From Bryum argenteum (taxonomy: Eukaryota; Streptophyta; Bryopsida; Bryales; Bryaceae): a stretch of DNA of 64,000 nucleotides. Below are positions 22,683 to 32,508 of this stretch, piece by piece. How positions within the stretch are numbered: the first letter of the stretch is position 1; each line of letters opens with the position of its first letter. The notes beneath the pieces are model-generated. The model made no database searches, had not been told where the DNA came from, and was given only the letters and a program-made list of their open reading frames with translations. Position numbers and translations under genes: made by a program. The DNA lies in the NCBI GenBank assembly GCA_037043015.1, contig CM073321.1, positions 30,668,101 to 30,732,100 of the forward strand. The letters run 5' to 3'.

Positions 22683-24193
22683 CTATTCAACTGGAATGGA
22701 GTTGAATGGAGTTGCACATACGTTGAATGCGTCCTTCGCTGGTTTCTTGCCCTTTGAGGCCTTCTGTGTGACAGTCCTGCCAACCTCAGTAGCCTTCTTT
22801 GGATTCTCTGGTCTACCGAGGCTTTCCCACAGCTCCCGCGCCCCGATGATGTTTGTCGCCCACGTTGGATTTGTATTCATGAAGTGGTTGACCGTGTTGT
22901 AGAACGCGGAGATTCTCCGAATGATGGACTTATCTTCATTCCATAGTACAAAGCAGTCCCAGGTTTTAAAAGCGTCCCTCATCTTCACATCCACATCTAG
23001 CCTGTTTTGCAACTGCTTGGAGGCCTCGACACAGTGTTGTCCATTGACCATGTAGAACTCCCCGTCCTATATCTCCTCCCAAGATTGGGGTTTTACGAGC
23101 TTATTCTTTGGGAAGACGCAGAGGGTGTTCTTCTTCTCCTTATCGCACATCTCAATAAGGAAATGCATTGTGTGCCTTACTTTTTCCTGCTCGAGGTTCC
23201 GGATGTTCAGTTCCGCGGGGGGGGGGGGGTAAAGAGACGCTCAATCGAAATCTCAAAAGTGACCTCTGAGCCGAAGATGTAAGAGTCTTGGCAAAGAGTC
23301 CGATAGTTCTTGAAGGCATTCATGGATTCTTTGTAATCGACAACTTTAACTACATTATTGTTGGGGACGTCCGTCAAGGCCGACACTAAGTTCGCCTGTT
23401 CAATCTCAGTGGGATCGGTCAGGGTCGACTTCTTCGTCGTGACTGGTTTGATTTCCTTTGGTGTCGGCCCCCGCTGTGTTTGGGACGGATTCGCCTTGCG
23501 CCTTCTTGTTCCCGTCGTCTCAGGAGTCTGATATAAAATCGACTCGTGGTTGCCGCTGTACATGCTTACTTCCAACGTCAAACGAAGAGGCTGCATTTGC
23601 ATCTGCTTGCGTTGCAGCTTTGCCTTGAAGTTCACCATGGCAGTGACCACTGATCGGAGACGAGGGGCGAGAATACTTGGGAGCTGCTGGTTACCAAGAT
23701 CGATTGGGAATCAAAACTCGCAAATGTATTGCTCGACATTTTTTGCCAAGGGATTGTACTGAGAATTTTTTATACTCTCGACATGAGCCCACATGTCGAA
23801 ATTGATCTTCATCGTGTCGATCATGTGAGTAAACCTGTAGTCTTGGTCTAGAGCCGTGTCTTGAGTGGGGTCGTCCACGATGCACGTCACGCAGATCCAG
23901 TGCGTGTTGTGGACAACGACATCGATGATGTTCTCCTCCAAACTAACGGGAAGGTTGCACTCTGCTCCCCTGTACTTGGTGACGACAACCAACTTGTCCG
24001 TGTGCGGTGCGAGGAGCATACTCCACCATTTGACATCCGTAGGCTCTGTGTGCACCCACATGCCGCCAAATATTTCTGAGTCTGTGACTTCGCTGTCCTC
24101 CTCAGGAACATAGGGCTTCAAGAATGCTGAAAGCCTCTCCTTCGGATTGGTTTCTCTTGATGAGACACAGCGGCCAAATGAGTATTTATCCAT
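22683..24193 (-). pseudogene. Decayed paralogue of the split DGQH-motif gene
   Basis: The ATG at 24,193 starts a 160-residue N-terminal domain (FGGMWVHTEP, YNPLAKNVEQYICEF) matching exon 2 of the split gene. 23,650-23,207 holds a basic/Thr-rich linker and then VVKVVDYKES, DSYIFGSEVTFEIS, which align with the split gene's INVVVSEKE, CYVFGRDNPLDVSID. The frame breaks at a 12-G run near 23,217-23,228. After it the order resumes, with a TAG at 23,067-23,069, the motif MVNGQHCVEASKQL (from 23,051), and WATNIIGARELWESLGRP. The motif here is NGQHC instead of DGQHH, so the conserved Asp is lost. This is a relic and probably not functional. Confidence 0.75.
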
Positions 24194-24212
24194 ACATATT
24201 GCAAGGATTAGT

Positions 24213-25110
24213 ATTCAACTCGAGTCGAGTTGAAATAGCATTCTATCCGTCTCTATTAGATTACAAATATCGTTAGCAACTGTCCAAGGAAGTTGGATTC
24301 AACTCGATTCGAGTTGAATGTATCCTTCGAGGCGTTTTGTGATCTCCACATACAGTGCTTAAATACTTTCAACTCGAGTCGAGTCGAATTAATCCCGAGG
24401 ATAAATCTTCCTCATTTTAACTCGAATAGAGTTGATCGTATAAACCCATGTTCCTGTCTTATTGAGGCAGAGGATTGTGTTGTACTTCAGTTGAGTTTGT
24501 CATGTCATTTTTCAGCCCTATGGATACCCTCTCTGCATTTAGTAATTTCTATCCTTAAATAATTCAACTCGACTCGAGTTGAATATTATGGTGCTCCTTC
24601 AACTGCTTGAAAATATGCACAAAATCTTTCTATTTCAACTCGAGTTGAGTTGGATTATTTTTTTACTTTCACATGCGCTAGAGTTATTAAACTCGAATGG
24701 AGTTGAATGTGTACCTCGATACCATTTCTCATAATTTATCGATTCAACTCGAGTCGAGTTGAATAAGTATTTAGTTTCTCACATGGGCATCTCTGATTCA
24801 ACTCGTATCGAGTTGAATATGTTTACTGAGACTATAGCTAGTAATTTATAGTTTTAACTCGAGTGGAGTTAAATTATTCGGGCTGCAGCGAGTGAATAGC
24901 ATAGCGGAAGCATAGCAGCACTCTTATATCCCGTGTTTTCTTGATTCAACTCGAATCGAGTTGAATTGTTCAAGCCTAATTTGTCTATGAATGTTAAGAG
25001 GATTCTTGGTCGGAGATTCAACTCGGGTCGAGTTGAATCTGTAGTCGATAATGGCGGTGGTATGCATAGGTAATAAAATGTGTTTCCAATTCAACTCCAG
25101 TCGAGTTGAA
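24213..25110. repeat. Array 2: about 13 palindromes with core CAACTCGAGTCGAGTTG and unrelated spacers
   Basis: Copies start near 24,213, 24,298, 24,367, 24,417, 24,561, 24,633, 24,687, 24,742, 24,796, 24,852, 24,944, 25,016 and 25,089, with a weak one near 25,150. The form is TTCAACTCGANTCGAGTTGAA, with two flanking halves and a variable centre (GAGTC, GATTC, GAATC, GTATC, GGGTC). The spacing is irregular (about 50-145 bp), and the AT-rich spacers show no obvious similarity to each other, unlike a tandem satellite. The array is immediately 5' of the minus-strand paralogue that starts at 24,193. It shares the inner 11 bases with array 1 but has different arms. Confidence 0.9.
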
Positions 25111-25240
25111 CTGCTGATCTTTATTGAATCTTTCGAACATGAACACAATTCGGCTACGGTTGAATCGAACTGAACTGTTCCCTACGCTAAGTATGTACAA
25201 ATAGCATTTTGAAGAACATGCGAACACAGAAATCCAATGC

Positions 25241-26204
25241 CAAACTATTCAGCTACAACTTAGTCACATTGGGCTATATTTAAATAATGAACACTTACCT
25301 ATTCTGTAGTCTGCTTCCCTGCTAGACTGTAGATACCCAAATTAATCGGACAAGCCTCGGCTTTGTCCTAATCCTGAACCAAACAATGAATGATTGTAAA
25401 CAATGAATGATTAGAACAAGGAAATTTACAATGACTGATTCATAACGAAATTCTCAACAGTAACGTAGATTCAATTATGCAAATATCACACAGTAGACCA
25501 ATTCAATTGCAACTGATTCACAAACCGATGATCTGGAAGTGAACATAAGCATTCTAATTATCTAAAATCACTGAGTAAAACCTCATTGACAACTCTCACC
25601 AATTGGCAATTGAACGGGTTTGTGAACTGCCTCGAATCAACCCTAAACAGCTCAAAAACATCCACCCTTTTTGTTTCAACATTCAAATTCCAGATATGCT
25701 CTTAAAAATTAGGGTTCACAAATTTTATGAATCAGTAGGCCATTTTCCTCTCCTTTCCTAAATCAGACATCTACACTCAAATTTCCTCCTCATCTTTTCC
25801 AATGTAGTCACTCAAATTTCAAGGATCCTGAAAGCTAGTAAAATTCAACTCCCGAAGTCTGGAAAACTGACAGAAATGACCAAAAATTGCAAACACCACA
25901 AACTGAAATTCCAAACCAACTACAAACAGTGGCGGTTAACTTACAGAGAAGGTTGTGAAGTCCAGAAACTTTGGTGAGCGCTGCAAAAGCGCCGTCAAAC
26001 GAGCCACCCACTTGATGCCGCGAATATCTCGAAAAGCAGACTCTAAGCTAACAGGGTTGAAGCGCAGAGCTAAGAAAAGCAAAAAGCGTCAGGGAGCAGA
26101 GCAAGAAGCAAGAGCAGAGCAAAAAGAGCGAGTAGATACAAAAGAGACTATATAAACATGAACGACCTTCGAGGCCAGGAGATAGCTACTTTCGAGGCTA
26201 GGAG
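25241..26204. other. AT-rich stretch without a gene
   Basis: No coding sequence supported. 26,140-26,225 contains short direct repeats of the type CGAGGC(C/T)AGGAG(A/C)TAGC. Confidence 0.6.
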
Positions 26205-26473
26205 CTAGCGACTGTCGAAGCCAGAACTACGCGATAACGAGAATGCAAGAAAACACAAGCTAATGCAAGAATGCGAGAATCGGACAACCAAATTCAGCAA
26301 GCGGAGCGCAGAAAGCGAGGAAGACGAGGAATACAATGGGGGCCAAACCCTAGCCCCCCCAGACTTTGTTCCCGGCCATAATTCGAGCGGGCTGCCTGTA
26401 ATCTTGCCCAATTTGCCTTTTGCACTGCCCTTGCCTACCCGGGCCGCCTTACACGCTGCCCCTGCCGTATTTT

Positions 26474-26542
26474 GCTTGGGGCAGCAATTTCTTGCCTTTT
26501 TCATGTCTGCCCGTGATAGGGCAAGAAATTGCTGCCCCAAGC
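26474..26542. repeat. Perfect 23-bp inverted repeat (hairpin)
   Basis: Arms 26,474-26,496 and 26,520-26,542 are exact reverse complements, with a 23-nt loop. The left arm begins GCTTGGGGCAGC and ends TTCTTGCC. The hairpin lies beside the point (about 26,550) where the MULE homology starts, in sequence unrelated to MULE copy B. Candidates are a small-RNA hairpin or a decayed short inverted-repeat transposon. Confidence 0.75.
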
Positions 26543-26549
26543 ACGTCCG

Positions 26550-27769
26550 CACCAAGGCTAAGTATAAGTTTGTTACTCTGTACATGCATTCTGTCCACTG
26601 AAGTAGACACGATCTCTCATTCTCTTTCATAGGCACAATCTTGTCTCCCGTCTCGTAAATCTCTCGAACAGCGTTCCAGTTGGCTTGAGCGCTGTCAACC
26701 ATGAAACCTTTGAAATTGACGTTAACGACACCATGCCGCGCCATAACTTCATTAAGCATCCTCGAAAGGTGTGATTGTGCGTCCTTAGTCTCAGATTGCA
26801 TGTTGCAAATGGCAATTGTAATCACCTTGGCGTGTCGACGGTGTGACCCGCCCTGTAACACCGGTGTAGCACTGTCCACTATTGGTGTGCTGGTGTAACC
26901 ATGATCCCTTTAACATCGGTGCAGCCCTCTCTAATAACACCGGTGTAGCTCCGTGCACTGCAAGTGTGCTAGTGTGACCCTAAGCACTGAACCATAAAAA
27001 CCCCATGGTTAGTCAAAAACTTCATCCGTCAATATCGCATCCATAGGGTGTCCAATCGCGGCGAATCAAACCATTCCGGAATCCACAGGTCCCGGGCAAT
27101 ACCGTGGACGGACCCTTGTTTGCAAATTCCACCTCATTCAAGAGTCGTTTCTTTGGAGCTGCACATGTGGACGCATAGAGGATCTCTTGATTACGCAAAA
27201 AAATCTCAACCACGCTGTAGGGTACAGTGCGAGACTTCCCAAACCACCTCAAGTTTGAAACTTGGAAGTAAGACGGATGAGCCATCTCCGGATGAAGGTT
27301 GGGAATCCAAAACTTCATCCGTCTATCACTCCTCCGATTCAAGTCCGATCACAACGTTCTTTACCGTTTTGGAATGGGCTCGACATAGGCTACAGCGTGG
27401 TTTCCTTGGATTTACGACCCATCGGGTGCCCGACCATAGTACAGGCGGTTAGCCTCTGACACTCACTCGGGCCGCATCACATAAACCGCATCACAAAAGA
27501 GTGAGTCGAACCGATTGAAGCCAATTCTCCGCCACTTCGACATGGTAACCAAGGCCTCCCAGATGAGCCCTAAACACTGCATCGGGTACCCGATGGGATA
27601 AAATGGATGTTTTGCGCACTGAAGCAGTGGCACTGAAGCAGCGCCCGTCACGACATCCAATGGCACCTAAGACCCCATCGAGTACCCGACGGGGGCAAGA
27701 AGAAGAATCTTGCATCTCCTCGATGATATTGTGTCGCGCTTGTCATGCCTACTGTTCGGCAATTTTGAC
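26550..27769 (-). pseudogene. MULE-like transposase segment, copy A (truncated)
   Basis: Parallel to 58,560-59,775 over its whole length. The minus-strand frame from 26,879 holds HAKVITIAICNMQSE, HLSRMLNEVMARHGVVN and NFKGFMVDSAQANWNAVREIYE, typical of the MULE transposase catalytic region; the KGFM-D block carries a likely catalytic Asp. It continues as LLQWTECMYRVTNLY before homology ends. An upstream frame (27,342-27,022) with YSVVEIFLRNQEILYA and RLLNEVEF is conserved in copy B and is likely an N-terminal region. The segment is cut at 27,769 by hAT copy 1; copy B shows the uninterrupted sequence there. Confidence 0.65.
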
Positions 27770-27859
27770 CAGGGATGTCACAGCGTCCAGACGTCCAGAC
27801 GTCCGGCACGGGTCTGGGGACCGTCCGTGACTTAGAGATTCTGGTCTTTTTACGAAGGG

Positions 27860-28210
27860 TAAATGACCATCGGGGTGCGTTCATTGGTCGAACCACCCTG
27901 TCGACCGGTCCTCCAGCTCGCCGTCGGCCCCATCGACTGGTCGGCTCGCCAGCCGTAGGGGAGGGCGACCGGCGGTCGGCCCAGGGGACCACCCGTCGGC
28001 CCGAGCGGTCGGGAGAGCGACCAGTCGTCAGACCACCGGTCCGGCCTTCGGTTCGGTCGTCGGTCCAGGGTGACCGGCCTTCGGTCCGGCGGTCGGCCTG
28101 GGCGACCGGCCGTCGGCCTCGGCGACCGGCCATCAGCCTCGGCGACTGGCTGTCGGCCGCTGCGACCGGCCCTGGCATCCGGCGACCGCCTATGGCCAGA
28201 TGGCCCCCTT
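27860..28210. repeat. Subterminal GC-rich array of hAT copy 1
   Basis: Irregular tandem units built around GACCGGCCGTCGG and GGTCGGCC. A similar array occupies the same place in copy 2. Its location just inside the 5' end suggests transposase-binding subterminal repeats, which is an inference. Confidence 0.75.
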
Positions 28211-28483
28211 CAGCATCCAACGGTTTAGGAGCATTTCAATTTCAAATTGCAACGGTCATATTCAGAGTTGCATGGTATATAAGAGAAGAGACATTGAGTC
28301 TCATTTCACTTCCAAATTTTGAACACTTTCGAAGGGCTTTGAGTTGCATAATTCATTTTATGTGTACATTGCTTGGTAGGTATTGAGTTCGGAAGTGAGG
28401 ATTTCCGTAAGGAACTCTTGCCATTTTTTTTCAAGTCACGGTTCCACCATTGCTTATGACTTTGAGGCGTCCTATTTATCAAA

Positions 28484-30169
28484 ATGGGCCTTGCTCCATA
28501 TGAGCCTTGGTTTAGAGACATCGAGAAGGAAGGCAAAGCGTCAGGGTCCTGCATACAGTGCTCACTATGTCATGTAATAGTTTCTAAGAAGAAGAGTCGA
28601 AATCTAAGTCATTATGGGTACGAGAAGATTCCTGGACATAGGGATTCGAGTTCTGCCCTTTGCCCAAAGCTGCCTAGGGAAATTAGGCAGTTATTTTTAA
28701 GATGTGGTGGGGAGTTTCCTCCATATAACGGAAAATTGGACGGATTTCTTGGTGAATGTTCTCTCACTCCATCCACGGACGTTCCAGGTGCTTGAAAACA
28801 TGACATTCCAGAAACCCCTAGGAGTGACTCTTGTGTAGGGTCCTCGCTAGGCACCCCCATGAATTCAACAAATCTTTTGGTTGGGTCAACCTCTGCTTCT
28901 TCCATGCTTATGAGGGGAATTAAGGATACTCGCCCGATGTTCGGATCTATGAAGCAAACAAAGCAATCTTCAATTGAAGCTACTTTTGCAGAAGCGAATA
29001 GGCGGGAGTTGGATAAACTCTGGGCGAAATTTTTTTACGAAGCAAATATACCATTTTCAGTAGCCCGGAATGATGCGTTCAAAGCTGCCATGATGAAGAC
29101 TGCTGGATTTCAAAAATCCTATGCTCCACCATCTTACCATGACATTCAGACAAGGTTTTTAGGAGAAGTAAAGATAGAGTTACAAAAGAAACTAGATAGT
29201 AGACTCTTGGAGAGCCTTCGGAAGTTTGGAAGAACTTTGACTATGGATGGATGGTCATCTGTGACTAGTCGCCGTTTGGTGAACGCGATGCTTGTGACTC
29301 AAGCTGGAGAGCTTTTTCTTGGTGCTGTGGATACTACTCGCATAAAAAAAACAGCGGTGTACATGTCAACTCTCATGTTGAAGTACATAGAACAAGTTGG
29401 ACCAGAGAACATTGTTCAAGTATACACAGACAATGCTTCTCTAATGCTCCATGCCTCAAAAATAGTCCTTGAGAAATATCCGCACATTTTCATGCAAGTG
29501 TTTGCGACACATGCAATGGACTTGTTGTTGGAGGATTGGGGAAAGGCTGGATGGATGGCGAATACTTTGGTCATGGCGAAGAGAATGGTCAAGTTTATCA
29601 AGAGGCGACAAATGCCCCTAGCTGTGTTTCGTAAACACGAGGCGAAATTCAGCCTACCGATGCCTGAGAAAACAAGATTTGCTAGTCAATTCATAATGAT
29701 AGATCGCTTGTTGGAGGTCAAGGAATCATTGGAGCAAGTTGTTGTCGACCCTATGTTCACAGCCTATGCCTCGAAGAAGACGGTATCTGCCAGAGATAAG
29801 CTTATATTCTCCCGTAAGGTCAAGAAGGTGGTGTTGAGCGATGACTTTTGGGAGCAATGCAAAAGATTACGGGATATGGTTGCCCTCATAGTGTACGCTC
29901 TGAGAGAATTTGACGGCAAGGCTCCTAGTGCGGGCAAGGCTTGGCATATCATGCGTGATCTTGAGAGACATGTCCATACTTTGCACGCACCGCTAATCTC
30001 ATTGGAACCACTTGAGGTGTCTACAGCAAAAGAGGGGTTTTACCATCGGAAACGGCTCATGACAACGGATTTACATGGCGCGGCTGCACTTTTAAATCCT
30101 TATTTACCACATGACCAAGAGTTAGCTGACGATCCCAATCTTACAATAGCTTGCAAGCGTGTTTTTTAA
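28484..30169 (+). pseudogene. hAT-like transposase, DUF659-type, copy 1
   Basis: Start at 28,484 (MGLAPYEPWFRD, also present in copy 2 at 49,181). A BED-like zinc-finger region follows (CIQCSLCHVIVSKKKSRN, then LSHYG). An in-frame TGA at 28,793-28,795 stands where copy 2 has AGA (Arg). From 28,859 the frame is open for 436 codons: KFFYEANIPFSVARND, YHDIQTRFLGE, LTMDGWSS (DUF659 signature), YTDNASLMLHASKI (second acidic block) and HAMDLLLEDWGK (typical CAAHxLDL-like site). The frame ends at CKRVF, before the hAT dimerisation domain. Not functional as is. Confidence 0.8.
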
Positions 30170-31668
30170 AACTTTTTTTTTTCTATATATATCACTAAAT
30201 TCTAACAAAATTGCATAGGATCCTTTTTTTATTCCTAAAAGATTTTTGAAACTCGATTTTCAGTAATTAGTACACAATGAAAAAAGGAATCCTATGTTGA
30301 TTTCTGAAATGCTATGTATTCTTTCTTCACGGATACATCTGAACTTTGAATTTTAAGTTCAAAACTATTTCAAGTAGACTCTATAAAAGTATAAATCTTC
30401 ACGAATTCAAAGATGTTTTGTACAAATACTACTTCAGTACTCATACGTTATGATCTATGAGGCTCTATGAATTAAACTCTGAGCCACATGACCTACAACA
30501 GTAACTCTATTCCAATATTGGTTAAAAGTAGGCTATGAGATTGAAGACTCAGGAATCTTAATTCCTATGTTGAATGTTGAATATTGTACCTATATATTTT
30601 TGCAATAAATGTGTGATTTATTCCATGTAAATAACATCTTCAATCAAAAATGATAAATACAAAATAGATTATTTTGCACATAATAACTATGCGATGTAGA
30701 GAAGTGCAACTTGTATCCATGTAAAATATAATTGAGAACTACACCATACATATAGGAATCCATTATTTTACTTCCACACACAATTGTGTTTGCAAAGCTT
30801 TGCAACACAAAAACTAGGATTAAAATGAAATCAATCCCAAATCCCTAAGACCCTGAACCCTAAACCCTAAACCCTATACCCTAGAGGCCTAGATAGTAAT
30901 TCATAAATCTTAATACAAGAACTTAAATCCTATCCACAACTGATTTTATCCATTAGATATTGTAAATGAAGAAGTGATGGCTCTTCAAAATATTCTATTC
31001 CCAAATCAATCAATCACAGTATACGAATAATCAATTTTATTTAACATCTAATCTTAGTACTAATGTACTATACGTGTACAATATCATATATGATTAAAAA
31101 TTTATAAGTTGATGCCATTATTGCCATATGTTAAACACTTATAGGGTGGGATATTTTCATAAATTTATTTGTCTCCCTATTTATTTCTCTTATTTTATGA
31201 TTGCAAAATAGTAACAATAGAAACTTATTTCTATTACCTTTGTAAGAGGGAAATAAGTAACTATTCAAATCCATACAATAAGAATAATGCTACAATTAAT
31301 TTTTTAAAAAGTATATTTGCAAATTAGTTACAATTATATGTACTAGATTATCAATACACTCCTAGGTTAGTTGAAGGGTGTCAGACAAACAATAGCCAAT
31401 AATAGAATTAATTGTTTAAGCACAATGTTTTTTTATAATATGTACTACTAAATTAGATACACAACGATGGAGTAATTTCCAAATGCCCATCAAATAATAT
31501 AGACCATAAAATGTGGAAAAGTTAAGGCCCAAATAGAAAGTCTAAATATTGACAAACACAGTAATACCAAAGTTATGAAAAGTAAATGCTCACACATGCT
31601 CACCTACATTTCATATATACTTGGATCTCTCCAATGTTAGACATCAGTGTACTCTCACCAAGGAATAG
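30170..31668. other. AT-rich stretch without a gene; interstitial telomere tract
   Basis: No coding sequence seen. 30,850-30,884 reads as about four degenerate CCCTAAA units (CCCTGAA, CCCTAAA, CCCTAAA, CCCTATA), the plant-type telomere repeat inside the chromosome. Confidence 0.75.
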
Positions 31669-32468
31669 TGTTAGCCTGGGTAACGAGGATGGAGTGCTTT
31701 ACGAGCTCATCCGCTGGAGGTAGCAGGTTTGGGATGGCAGTGGATAACGAGGGAGGCCGAGCTATGCTCGGTCTAACAGAGACAGCAGGGAGTAGCCAAA
31801 AAGGCCGAGCGTTGACTTCGGCAACATTGGTTGTGCTGCGGAAGGAGGGGCATTTCAGTCGTCTTCTTCTTTCTTATTTTTACTTTACCGACGAATAGAA
31901 TCGGTGGGTAGTACTGATCTTGAAGGGAAAAGAGGGGGGGGTACCGAGGTTTAACCGTGGCAATAGCTGAGGTCACCGAAGCCCGTAACCTGGTCCGGCT
32001 GTCTACCGGACCTTCCTTGGTAACCTCGGTGATACTGTAGCGATGAAGGTACCGTGGGTGTAGAACGTCTAAGACAAAGATTAGGGTTCTCGCCAAGTCT
32101 ACCAAGCAAGCCTCGGTGTTCGGAGTAAGCAGGTGAGAGATGAGGAGACACAAGGATGGGAGAGAAAGACTGTGGCTCATGGCCTTTGTATTCAATTGAT
32201 AACAACGGAGTACATTCAAGCGTTCTGCCAAGATAAACTGAACATATCCTGCTACGGTGACTACAACGAGTGTCTCTCTCCTATTTTCTACAACCTTTTA
32301 TACTACGGCTGCCACGGATATCCCGAAACCGAACGGTGCCCTTATCGACTGCCGAGGCATCTGCAGTTAACTGCTGGTGCCTCCACCGAAAAAGTGCTGC
32401 TATCTCCGTTGCCGCTGCTGCTCCCGCTTTGGCCGCCGAGGTTACCTGATGACGTCAGTCGGGTAACA
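31669..32468 (-). repeat. 3' LTR of second gypsy element
   Basis: Aligns with 40,261-41,064; numerous substitutions and small indels, for example around 31,790-31,850. Ends GATGACGTCAGTCGGGTAACA; TGACGTCA is a bZIP-type palindrome that could act in LTR transcription (inference). Confidence 0.9.
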
Positions 32469-32480
32469 TTTTGCCCTCCC
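32469..32480 (-). other. Polypurine tract of second gypsy element
   Basis: Minus strand reads GGGAGGGCAAAA directly before the LTR, as in the outer element. Confidence 0.75.
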
Positions 32481-32508
32481 TGTGAGAGCGCAATCCGTCC
32501 CGGATTGC

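Larger units (their letters stand above)
27770..30170 (+). mobile_element. hAT-like transposon, copy 1 (3' truncated)
   Basis: The left end CAGGGATGTCACA at 27,770 coincides with the point where copy A of the MULE segment loses similarity to copy B, and the same bases start hAT copy 2 at 48,429. A GC-rich subterminal array (27,860-28,210) and a transposase frame follow. The coding part diverges from copy 2 exactly at CKRVF (30,160), where a T-run leads into AT-rich DNA, so the C-terminal dimerisation region is missing. No right terminal inverted repeat was found. Confidence 0.75.

Noticed and set aside
24213..25110. CRISPR-like array
   Set aside because: Repeats are palindromes with irregular spacing and variable centres, there are no cas genes, and the window is eukaryotic.
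25955..26155. 66-aa Lys/Glu-rich ORF
   Set aside because: Short, no homologue recognised, basic low-complexity composition; no support as a gene.
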